From contig JBILMH010000044.1 of assembly GCA_044375625.1 (NCBI GenBank), forward strand, positions 1 to 13,603: 13,603 nucleotides of DNA. Reading direction: 5' to 3'. Below, one piece after another: positions 1 to 6,708 of this stretch. Positions within the stretch are counted from its first letter, which is position 1, and each line of letters begins with the position of its first letter. The notes under the pieces were generated by a model. That model was not told the origin of the DNA. It was given only the letters and a program-made list of their open reading frames with translations, and made no database searches. This DNA comes from CAISOG01 sp044375625. GTDB taxonomy: Bacteria; Pseudomonadota; Alphaproteobacteria; CAISOG01. Both the position numbers and the translations under genes were made by a program.

Positions 1-1
1 G

Positions 2-226
2 CACTATAGGATCAATCACTCCAAAATATTTGCAGATAAACACAATCATATAAACGGTATTGAGAATTTTTGGAACCAGGCCAAGCGTCATATGAGAAGA
101 TTTAATGGTGTACCAAAGACACATTTTGAGCTATTTTTAAAGGAGTGCGAATGGCGTTTTAACAACCCATCGCCAAAGTCACAATTAGATAAGCTAAAAC
201 AATTGGTTATTGGACGCTTAACATAG
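2..226 (+). CDS. IS1595-family (ISXO2-like) transposase, C-terminal part
   Basis: The frame is open from the left edge to a TAG at 224-226 and gives 74 residues. It contains the family block HINGIENFWNQAKRH, then LFLKECEWRFN, which is the typical end of the ISXO2-like DDE domain of the IS1016-like branch of IS1595. This protein cuts and pastes the element; the block around GIENFW surrounds the last catalytic acidic position of the domain. The base composition is much more AT-rich than the neighbouring core genes, consistent with a mobile origin. The N-terminus and the first two catalytic aspartates lie outside the window, so it cannot be said whether the transposase is intact. The family call is firm; the subgroup is from recalled motif similarity. 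Confidence 0.85.
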   Translation, partial: HYRINHSKIFADKHNHINGIENFWNQAKRHMRRFNGVPKTHFELFLKECEWRFNNPSPKSQLDKLKQLVIGRLT

Positions 227-243
227 TTATCTGGTACAGCCCC
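224..243 (+). repeat. Right terminal inverted repeat of the IS1595-family element
   Basis: The 20 bases ending in GGTACAGCCCC form the outer end of the element. The GGGGCTGTACC pattern on the opposite strand is the expected start of an IS1595 end. The transposase stop codon overlaps the inner edge of the repeat, a normal compact arrangement. The partner repeat is outside the window. Confidence 0.65.
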
Positions 244-1026
244 TTTGTTTTTTGGCGCAACAGCATCAGTCTTTTTCTGTTAACGCCAATCCTATTGGCG
301 CAGGGCGGCAAGGCGATGTTAAAAACCAAAAGGCCGATGGATCACCTATGGCGTGGGATTGTTGGTACGATTGGAATGGGTTTATCGTTTTTCAGCTATC
401 ATCATTTGTCGTTGGGAACAGCCCTGGCTTTGATCATGACTTATCCGCTGTTTGTCGCCCTGTGCAGCAAATGGTATTTGAATGAGCCGATGCCGCGCCA
501 ATTCTGGCTTTATCTATTGCTGGGCTTTGCGGGCGTCGTCCTTATCAGCAAGCCAAGCATGGAGGGCGATTGGTGGGCTATCGGCCTTGGTCTGCTGTGC
601 GCCTTTTTTTGGGCATTATCACGCATGACCACCCGCAGCCTGACGCGAACAGAAAATTCCCTTACTGTCGTCTTTTACTATTTCTTGTTTGGAACCTTGG
701 TGGTGGCAGCCCCACTGTTGTTTCTTGAAGGGCAATGGCGACCGCTGCAGCAGTCTGATTGGGCGGGATTGCTGGCCATGGGAAGTTTAGGAGCAATTTC
801 ACAACTACTCCTGACACGCGCCTTGGCCTTGGCACCAGCCTGGCGGGTGGCGCCGTTGGAATACAGCCTGTTGCTGTGGGCGATTGGCTTTGACTGGCTG
901 TGGTGGGATAAGCTGCCCGCCTTTGCCTCATTGGTTGGGGCGGCTCTTATCGCCGTGGTCGGCGTATCCCTGCTGGGTCGGCGGGCAAGGCAGGCCCCTA
1001 TTCCTGTTCAAACCGAACTGGTTTAG
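244..1026 (+). pseudogene. EamA/DMT-family drug/metabolite exporter, 5' end removed by an insertion sequence
   Basis: The reading frame is open from the IS junction to the TAG at 1024-1026 and encodes a multi-spanning EamA (DMT superfamily) transporter, an inner-membrane exporter of small metabolites. The first codons after the junction already read as transporter sequence (FVFWRNSISLFLLTPILL, end of TM1/start of TM2). They are followed by HLWRG and the hydrophobic helices typical of the two EamA repeats, ending RRARQAPIPVQTELV. Family members are usually about 290-310 residues; here about 260 codons remain, so roughly the first 40 residues, the original start codon and the promoter are missing. 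Translation could restart at TTG 295 or ATG 316, but the product would lack TM1 and part of TM2. The aminotransferase gene starts 9 bases downstream, so the two were probably one operon. The substrate cannot be inferred. Confidence 0.8.
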
Positions 1027-1035
1027 GGTGGTGGC

Positions 1036-2276
1036 ATGATTGCTGGCCGCGCACTGCTTAAGGATTATCCGTTTTACCGCCTCAACCGATTGTTGGCGGG
1101 GTTGGCGGCTGGCGCACCTTCGCCCGCGATGCAGGCAGCCGGTATTCATGAGCCGTTGATGATGTCGCTGGGTGAGCCGCAGAATGGCCCCCCGCCTTTA
1201 TTCGCGCCATCATTGACCAATCATTCGACCTGTGGGGGCGCTATCCGCCCAGCAATGGCAGCATCGAATTGCGCCAGGCCATCGTTGACAACCTCAACCG
1301 CCGCTATCACCTGCCGACGGGCTGGTTGGGGGAGCGGCAAAACATCCTGCCCATGCCTGGCATTCGGGAGGGGTTGTTCCTGATCGCGCTGGCAGCGGTG
1401 GAGGGGGTGGATGCTGCCGAGGCGCCCTATGTGCTGATTCCCAACCCCTTTTACCAACCCTATGGCGCGGGGGCGGTTTACGCGGGGGCGCGCGGGGTGT
1501 TTCTGTCGGCCAGCCCCGCCAACGGCTTTTTGCCCGACTATACGGGTCTGGATCCCGCCATCCTGCGCCGCACCCAATTGGCCTATGTCTGCAACCCTGG
1601 CAACCCGCATGGGGCGGTGGCGCCGCGCGCCTATCTGCATCAGCTGTTGGAGCTGGCCATCCACTATAACTTCCTGCTGGTGGTGGATGAATGCTATGCG
1701 GAGATTTATCCCGATCAGCCGCCCATCAGCATGCTGCAAATCTGTGCCGAACGTGGCGATGAAAGCCTGAATCAGGTGGCGGTGTTCCAAACCCTGTCGA
1801 AACGATCCAGCGTGCCAGGCCTTCGTTCTGGCTTTATGGCGGCGGGGCAGGCCATAACGCAGGAGATGGTGCGGCTGATTAGCCATGGCGGCAACTATGT
1901 GCAGGGGCCCGTGGCGGCGGCCTCCATCCTGTTGTGGCAGGATGAGGGGCATGTTGAGGCCAATCGGGCGCTGTATCGGGAAAATCTGGCGATCGCGGCC
2001 GAAATCTTTGCGGGCTATGCCGGGTTTCACCCCATACAGGCGGGCTTTTTCCTGTGGCTGGCCGTTGGCGACGATGAAGATTTTGCCCGCAGGCTGTGGC
2101 AGGAGGCGGGGATCAAAGTGCTGCCCGGGCGCTATTTGGGGCGCAGCGATAGCGATCCCCTAACGGGACAGGATTTGCCCAACCCTGGCGAAGGCTTTAT
2201 CCGCATCGCCCTGGTTCACCCGCCGTCCATCACCCGCCCCGCCCTGCACCGCACTGCCGAGTTGATCAGGGGTTAA
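1036..2276 (+). pseudogene. dapC: DapC-like succinyldiaminopimelate aminotransferase with a one-base frameshift
   Basis: A class I/II PLP aminotransferase. The ATG at 1036 follows GGGTGG and gives MIAGRALLKDYPFYRLNRLL...SLGEPQNGPP, the normal N-terminus of the DapC type. The frame then fails at a run of six C (1188-1193), and the sequence continues in another frame from FIRAIIDQSFDLWGRYPP near 1197 to the TAA at 2274-2276. Adding one C rejoins the two parts into about 413 residues, close to the usual family length. The downstream part has NPGNPHG (about 1593), DECYAEIY (about 1686) and the PLP lysine in TLSKRSSVPGLRSGF (lysine codon about 1800). The RS/GLRSGF pattern favours DapC, which makes N-succinyl-diaminopimelate in lysine and peptidoglycan synthesis, but other class I aminotransferases are possible. 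The TTG at 1269 is not a credible start because the N-terminal arm would be missing. A real mutation, a slippage-prone switch or a base-calling error would all look the same here. Confidence 0.82.
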
Positions 2277-2305
2277 CAAAGCCAGCAGGCAGGGTCAGGT
2301 GGGGC

Positions 2306-2854
2306 TTATAAATAGCATGTGTCAACATGTTTTAAAGCTTTTATGGTTGCCGGGTCGTTTAAGTCGATCCTATCCTGTCTTATCTCACGTGCAGCATCTT
2401 GCAGTGGGGGCAATAACTCCGTTCTTCTTGTTATTGTCGCTGCACTCATTGATAGCAAAACCACGCCAGCGCCAAAAGCTGCTGGTGCCACTCCTTGCAC
2501 AAACGCTGAAACACATAAACCCGTGCCGACAGTTGCTAGTATTTTTGTTTGATTATCTAAACCTTCATGTCTTTCTGCTGCAACAACAAAGTTCTTGTTA
2601 GTAATGTTTATATCCCCATCTTTATCAAGGATCCCCAATTTTTTATCTTGACACGATTGGTTCACTCCTTTTGTATAACCAGCAAACGCTGCCACAAGGA
2701 GTAGCGCAGTCGAATTTGCCGCTACGCCAACAGGGTCTTTTGCCTTGGCTATCTGATGACTTCCATACCCACCCAAAACCACAAGACCTGCAGCAAAGGC
2801 TGGCCATAAAAATTGAGATGCACCTTGTTGTAGTTTTTCGATTTGCTTGAACAT
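2306..2854 (-). CDS. Unrecognised small membrane protein in an AT-rich insert
   Basis: I do not recognise this family. The ATG at 2854 is preferred because GGAGGG sits four bases upstream; an in-frame ATG at 2878 lacks such a site. The 182-residue product starts MFKQIEKLQQ and has hydrophobic stretches at about 16-33, 44-61 and 103-140, the last long enough for two helices. Between helices two and three is a polar segment (about 62-102) with KLGILDKDGDINITNK, whose DKDGD looks loosely like a calcium-binding loop but is too short a match to rely on. The tail (about 143-182) is charged and probably faces the cytoplasm. Cysteines fall at 68, 114 and 180. The gene is more AT-rich than dapC and tatD on either side, has its own promoter, and is transcribed toward dapC with a 29-base gap. 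It is probably acquired; function unknown. Confidence 0.6.
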   Translation of the reverse strand: MFKQIEKLQQGASQFLWPAFAAGLVVLGGYGSHQIAKAKDPVGVAANSTALLLVAAFAGYTKGVNQSCQDKKLGILDKDGDINITNKNFVVAAERHEGLDNQTKILATVGTGLCVSAFVQGVAPAAFGAGVVLLSMSAATITRRTELLPPLQDAAREIRQDRIDLNDPATIKALKHVDTCYL

Positions 2855-2868
2855 AATTCCCTCCATCT
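2855..2868 (-). promoter_or_regulatory. Ribosome binding site deciding the start of the small membrane protein
   Basis: The minus strand reads GGAGGGAATT directly before the ATG at 2854, an almost full Shine-Dalgarno match at good spacing. It favours this ATG over the in-frame ATG eight codons upstream at 2878. Confidence 0.65.
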
Positions 2869-2885
2869 GGACAGTCAATTTTTTC

Positions 2886-2914
2886 TTAATAATTTACAAT
2901 AACGGCAGCGTCAA
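2886..2914 (-). promoter_or_regulatory. Sigma-70-like promoter of the small membrane protein gene
   Basis: On the minus strand TTGACG (2914-2909) is followed after exactly 17 bases by TATTAA (2891-2886). The start of transcription would fall near 2879, leaving a leader of about 25 bases that contains the GGAGGG site. This is one of the best-matching promoter-like sites in the window. Assignment is by consensus match only. Confidence 0.6.
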
Positions 2915-2994
2915 GTCTTTTTTGTTTATATTGTGCATTTTTGTTGAAATGGGGACAACAGAAAACATTTTTGGCAGAATCCCCCGCATCAAGC

Positions 2995-3834
2995 CTAGGC
3001 CGCCGCGACGGTACGGCTGAACAGGCGGTGGAAATTGGCGGTGGTGGTGGTGGCCACCTCGGCCAAGCTGCACCCTTTAAGCTGCGCGACCATTTCGGCG
3101 GTGTGGCGCACAAAGCCAGGCTCATTGGCCTTACCCCGATGGGGCACAGGCGCCAAAAAGGGTGAATCGGTTTCCACCAACAACCTATCCAGCGGCACAA
3201 TATCCCGCACCACTTGGCGCAGGGGTTCGGCATTCTTAAAGGTCACCACCCCCGCGATGGAGATCATAAAGTCCATCGGCAACACCTGCTCCGCCAACCA
3301 CGCGCTGCCCGTAAAGCAATGAATAACGCCGCGCAGGTTGGGAAAACGCTGTTTGGCGGCCTGCAACTGGGTCACCGTATCCTGCTCCGCGGCGCGGGTG
3401 TGGACAATGACGGGCAGGTTGGTGGCCGCCGCCGCCTGTAAATGATCGGCAAAGCTTTGCGCCTGCAACGCCGCCGATTCCGCTCCGCGATAATAATCCA
3501 GCCCCGTTTCACCAAAGCCAACCATGCGGGGATCCTCCGCCAGCGCCATCAGGCGATCAACCCCGACCAACCCCACCGCCGCCACCTCATCCGGGTGCAC
3601 CCCCGAGGTATAGTAAATCTGGGGATAGCGTGCCGCCAGGCGCCGATTACTTTCCCACTCCGCCGGGTTGGTGCCGATGGTCAGCATGGTTTGCACCCCC
3701 GCCGCCTCTGCCCGCGCCAAAATACCCGCCAGATCCGCCGACAGCTCAGGGAAATCCAGATGGCAATGGCTGTCAACCAGATGAATGGGGGCGGTGGCAA
3801 CGGCGGTGTCGGCATTTGTAGAGGGGGGCATCAT
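2995..3834 (-). CDS. TatD-family metal-dependent hydrolase (YcfH type)
   Basis: A TIM-barrel amidohydrolase-fold protein of the TatD group, whose members act as metal-dependent DNases or phosphoesterases in the cytoplasm. All family landmarks are visible: the HxH metal pair in LVDSHCHLDF, SGVHPDE, the metal glutamate in GFGETGLDYY, VIVHTRAAE, GVIHCFTGS and the late aspartate in LVETDSPFLAPVPHRGK followed by NEP. The length of about 279 residues is normal, with a slightly long N-terminal lead of about 16 residues before HLVDSHCHL. I chose the paired ATG codons at 3834/3831; the frame extends to a TTG at 3864, but that adds only a weak extension. The end of the frame is at 2995, where base composition drops sharply into the AT-rich insert. 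TatD genes often follow metG, tmk or holB; none is here, so the gene has been moved or isolated. Confidence 0.9.
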   Translation of the reverse strand: MMPPSTNADTAVATAPIHLVDSHCHLDFPELSADLAGILARAEAAGVQTMLTIGTNPAEWESNRRLAARYPQIYYTSGVHPDEVAAVGLVGVDRLMALAEDPRMVGFGETGLDYYRGAESAALQAQSFADHLQAAAATNLPVIVHTRAAEQDTVTQLQAAKQRFPNLRGVIHCFTGSAWLAEQVLPMDFMISIAGVVTFKNAEPLRQVVRDIVPLDRLLVETDSPFLAPVPHRGKANEPGFVRHTAEMVAQLKGCSLAEVATTTTANFHRLFSRTVAAA

Positions 3835-4010
3835 GGTCTTTCGCGGAACTTTTTTCTGGGGCAAGCTATCGTCGTTTCAATTTAGAAAGACACAGCCTGC
3901 AAAAATGGCATGAGGTTGTGAAACGGAGTGGCCTGTACCCAGAAGTACATAAGCACCGTATCGCAAAGGTCAACGCATTGGCAGCACTGTATGTTCTTAA
4001 AGGGGAATGA
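3822..4010 (+). pseudogene. Protein-like gene remnant, AT-rich, no start codon
   Basis: On the plus strand an open frame runs from just after a TAG near 3819 to TGA at 4008-4010. From about 3867 its composition looks like real protein (YRRFNLERHSLQKWHEV, then SGLYPEVHKHRIAKVNALAALYVLKGE). There is no ATG; the first usable codon would be GTG in the middle, giving only about 30 residues. I do not recognise the family. The stretch is AT-richer than tatD and the ATPase gene on either side. A 67-residue cysteine-rich frame on the opposite strand (3866-4069) covers the same DNA but reads less like a protein. My best reading is the 3' end of a gene whose front has been lost. Confidence 0.35.
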
Positions 4011-4096
4011 CTATAGGCATGGCCACAAGATAAATGGTACATTGCCCCTAAGCAATCCCGCTTTTTCAAATTTTCCCATCGATTGAGCCGACCGCT

Positions 4097-6664
4097 ATGC
4101 CAGGACTGACCACCAACGAAGCCATGCAGCGCCTAAGCCGTGTCGGCTATAACGAACTGCCCAGGACGGAGAGGCGCAGCGCCCTTAGCATTGTTTGGAA
4201 CGTGCTGCATGAGCCGATGTTCGCCCTGCTGCTGGCCGCTACCGCGATTTATTTTGTTTTGGGGGAATTTTGGGACGCCCTGATCCTGTCGGTGTTCATG
4301 ACCTTGTCGGTGGTGGTAACGATTGTGCAGGAAATTCGCAGCGAGCATGTGTTGGATAGCCTGCGCCAGCTGACCAGCCCGCGCGCGCTGGTCATCCGCG
4401 ACAACCAAACCATCCGCATCCCGAACCGTGAGGTGGTGCCAGGCGATTGGATCGTGCTGATGGAGGGGGATCGCGTGCCCGCCGATGCCTTGGTGACCGA
4501 AGACAACGGCCTGATGTGCGACGAATCGCTGCTAACGGGTGAGGCGGTGCCCGTCAGCAAGCGGATCGCCCAACCCGATGAGGGGATGGGGCGGGCGGGC
4601 GGCGATCACCAGCCCTTTGTCTTTTCTGGATCGTTAATCGTGCGGGGGCAGGGTAAGGCGGTGGTGCAGGCAACGGGACGCCACAGTGAGATTGGCAAGA
4701 TCGGCGCCGCCCTTGGCACCATCAGCGCAGAGACTCCACGGCTTAGGCAGCAAACGCGATCCCTGGTGCGGATGATTGGCTTGTTGGCGATAGTTATCAG
4801 CGCTGGCGCCGTGCTGCTGCTGGGTCTGTTGCGCGGTTCCTGGCTGGATGGGATGCTGAACGGCATTGCCATCAGCATGTCGATGATCCCTGAAGAATTC
4901 CCCCTGGTGCTGACCGTCTTTATGGTGATGGGTGCCTGGCGCATTTCCAAAGCCAAGGTGTTGACGCGGCACGCAACCGCCATCGAAACCCTGGGATCGG
5001 CTACCATCCTTTGCACCGACAAAACCGGCACCCTGACCGAAAATCGCATGACGATTTGCCAGTTGCTGAGTCAGGATGATCACTGGATTGCGGATCAATC
5101 GGCGCCAACGGACGGCGGCACCCTGCCCCCCGCTTTAGAGAATCTGTTGCTCAACGGCGGGCTGGCGTGCAGCGTGGAGCCCTTTGACCCGATGGAAAAA
5201 GCCTTTCACGACCTTATCCACGCGCATGAGGGCTTGGCGGGCGGGCTGTATCAGGGCAAAACCCTGAAAAAACACTATGGCCTAACCCCTGAGCTGCTGG
5301 CGGTAACCCAAGTCTGGCAACAGGATAACGCCGCCGACCTGTTGGTGGCCTGTAAGGGCGCGCCCGAAGCCATTGCGGGGCTTTGCGCCATGACCGATGA
5401 CCAGCGTGAACAGATGCACGACAATGTCCGCCAAATGGCGGCACAGGGGGTACGGGTGCTGGCGGTGGCAACGGCCAGCTTTACGCCGCAACCGCCAAAA
5501 CCAACGCCAACGTCCAGCCTGCCCGATTCCTTGCCCGATTCCCCACGCGCCTTTGCCTTTCGGTTTTTGGGGCTAATCGGCCTGGCCGATCCCCTGCGCG
5601 CTGAGGCTAGGGATGCGGTGGCCGAATGCCACTCCGCCGGTATTCGGGTCATCATGATCACAGGCGATTACCCCGAAACCGCCCGCGCCATTGCCCGCCA
5701 GGTCGGCATCAACCATGCCCAGGTCATGACGGGGGATCAGATGGGGCAACTTGATGATGACGCGCTGGCGCACCAGCTGAAAACAACCGATGTGTTTGCC
5801 CGCATCATGCCCGAACAAAAACTGCGCCTGGTCAACAGCCTTAAGGCCGCGGGGCAGGTGGTGGCCATGACCGGCGATGGGGTGAACGATGCCCCCTCAC
5901 TCAAAGCGGCGCACATTGGTATCGCGATGGGGCAGCGTGGCACGGATGTGGCGCGCGAAGCCGCCGATATTGTCTTGTTAAACGATGATTTTGGCTCGAT
6001 CGTTACCACCATTCGCCTTGGCCGCCGCATTTACGACAATCTGCGCAAGGCCATCAGCTTTATTCTAGCGGTTCATATTCCCATTGCTGGCCTGGCCATC
6101 ATTCCGCTGCTATTCGGCATGCCACTGCTGCTGACCCCCCTGTTGATTGCCTTTATCGAAATGGTGATTGACCCCATCTGCTCAATCGTGCTTGAGGCGG
6201 AGAGGGAGGAGGCCACCGTCATGCAACGCCCGCCCCGATCGCCCACCAGCGTGCTGTTCAGCCGTCAATTGGTCGCCTGGAGCCTGTTGCAGGGCGGCAT
6301 CATGCTGGCGGTCAACATGGCGGTTTTCACCATCGCCTTGCAACGCGGCCTGCCCGTGCCAGAGGTGCGCGCCCTAAGCTTTCTGTGCCTGGTGATGAGC
6401 ACCATCGTGCTGGTGCTGGTCAATCGTTCCTTTGCCAGCTCGCTGCGCCAAGCCTTTGTCAGCGCCAACCGCATGCTGTGGTGGGTGTTGGGGGCGGTTG
6501 GAACGCTGCTGCTGGCGGTGCTTAACCTGCCCATGCTGCAGACCATTTTCCGCTTTGGCGCCGTGCATGCCCATGATTGGCTGTTGTGCCTGGGCATCAG
6601 CGCCCTATTGCTGCTGATCCTGGAACAGCTTAAGCCGCTGTGGGGCAAACAACTGGTCGCTTAG
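4097..6664 (+). CDS. P-type cation-transporting ATPase (COG0474-like), substrate unknown
   Basis: An 855-residue inner-membrane ion pump driven by ATP. The order is complete: N-terminal actuator lead (GLTTNEAMQRLSRVGYNELP), TM1-2 (about 40-80), actuator domain with LTGEA (146-150), TM3-4 (about 224-280), phosphorylation site DKTGT with Asp308, ATP-binding KGAPE (420-424), ITGD (521-524), hinge TGDGVNDAP (592-600), and TM5-10 (about 653-845). TM4 carries MIPEEFP (263-269) where calcium pumps have PEGLP, and TM6 reads FIEMVIDPICS (686-696) where they have NLVTDGLPA. There is no heavy-metal CPx motif and no N-terminal metal-binding domain, so it is not a copper/zinc pump. The PEEFP/IDP pattern fits a bacterial group of P-type ATPases of unproven substrate. 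A proline-rich stretch (465-484, with LPDSLPDS) lies in the nucleotide-binding domain. The ATG at 4097 gives the expected N-terminus, although its Shine-Dalgarno match is poor. It stands alone, convergent with the next gene. Confidence 0.92.
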   Translation: MPGLTTNEAMQRLSRVGYNELPRTERRSALSIVWNVLHEPMFALLLAATAIYFVLGEFWDALILSVFMTLSVVVTIVQEIRSEHVLDSLRQLTSPRALVIRDNQTIRIPNREVVPGDWIVLMEGDRVPADALVTEDNGLMCDESLLTGEAVPVSKRIAQPDEGMGRAGGDHQPFVFSGSLIVRGQGKAVVQATGRHSEIGKIGAALGTISAETPRLRQQTRSLVRMIGLLAIVISAGAVLLLGLLRGSWLDGMLNGIAISMSMIPEEFPLVLTVFMVMGAWRISKAKVLTRHATAIETLGSATILCTDKTGTLTENRMTICQLLSQDDHWIADQSAPTDGGTLPPALENLLLNGGLACSVEPFDPMEKAFHDLIHAHEGLAGGLYQGKTLKKHYGLTPELLAVTQVWQQDNAADLLVACKGAPEAIAGLCAMTDDQREQMHDNVRQMAAQGVRVLAVATASFTPQPPKPTPTSSLPDSLPDSPRAFAFRFLGLIGLADPLRAEARDAVAECHSAGIRVIMITGDYPETARAIARQVGINHAQVMTGDQMGQLDDDALAHQLKTTDVFARIMPEQKLRLVNSLKAAGQVVAMTGDGVNDAPSLKAAHIGIAMGQRGTDVAREAADIVLLNDDFGSIVTTIRLGRRIYDNLRKAISFILAVHIPIAGLAIIPLLFGMPLLLTPLLIAFIEMVIDPICSIVLEAEREEATVMQRPPRSPTSVLFSRQLVAWSLLQGGIMLAVNMAVFTIALQRGLPVPEVRALSFLCLVMSTIVLVLVNRSFASSLRQAFVSANRMLWWVLGAVGTLLLAVLNLPMLQTIFRFGAVHAHDWLLCLGISALLLLILEQLKPLWGKQLVA

Positions 6665-6708
6665 CCTTGGCGCCCTAGGGGTCACCCGCCAGTGCCCCCT
6701 CCTCCCCG

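Larger units (their letters stand above)
1..243 (+). mobile_element. Right end of an IS1595-family insertion sequence (partial)
   Basis: The window opens inside an insertion sequence. It holds the C-terminal part of an ISXO2-like transposase ending at 226, followed 17 bases later by a terminal repeat whose inner-to-outer reading is TAGTTATCTGGTACAGCCCC (224-243). Its reverse complement begins GGGGCTGTACCAG, which fits the terminal inverted repeats I know for IS1595 elements. From 244 the sequence changes at once into the coding frame of an EamA transporter, so 243/244 is the likely junction. IS1595 elements usually duplicate 8 bases of target; TTTGTTTT (244-251) would be the right-hand copy. 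The left end lies outside the window, so neither the duplication nor completeness of the element can be checked here. Confidence 0.8.

Noticed and set aside
1269..2276. Aminotransferase starting at TTG 1269 as a complete gene
   Set aside because: Conserved sequence continues upstream in the same frame to about 1197 and then in the next frame back to ATG 1036, so this is a frameshifted gene and not a short one.
2276..2306. Possible terminator between the DapC-like gene and the membrane protein
   Set aside because: AAGCC and GGCTT can pair over a 19-base loop, but there is no T run and the stem is only five pairs.
2299..2601. Plus-strand frames within 2299-2601
   Set aside because: They are antisense to the membrane protein gene, which has a promoter and ribosome site; the plus frames have neither.
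3866..4069. 67-residue cysteine-rich minus-strand frame
   Set aside because: It lies over the plus-strand remnant, lacks a ribosome site I can see, and looks like an antisense shadow; the Cys residues come from reading the complement.
4606..5098. Long minus-strand frames across the ATPase gene
   Set aside because: Shadows of a GC-rich gene with full domain support on the plus strand; histidine/glutamine- or serine-rich composition typical of antisense reading.
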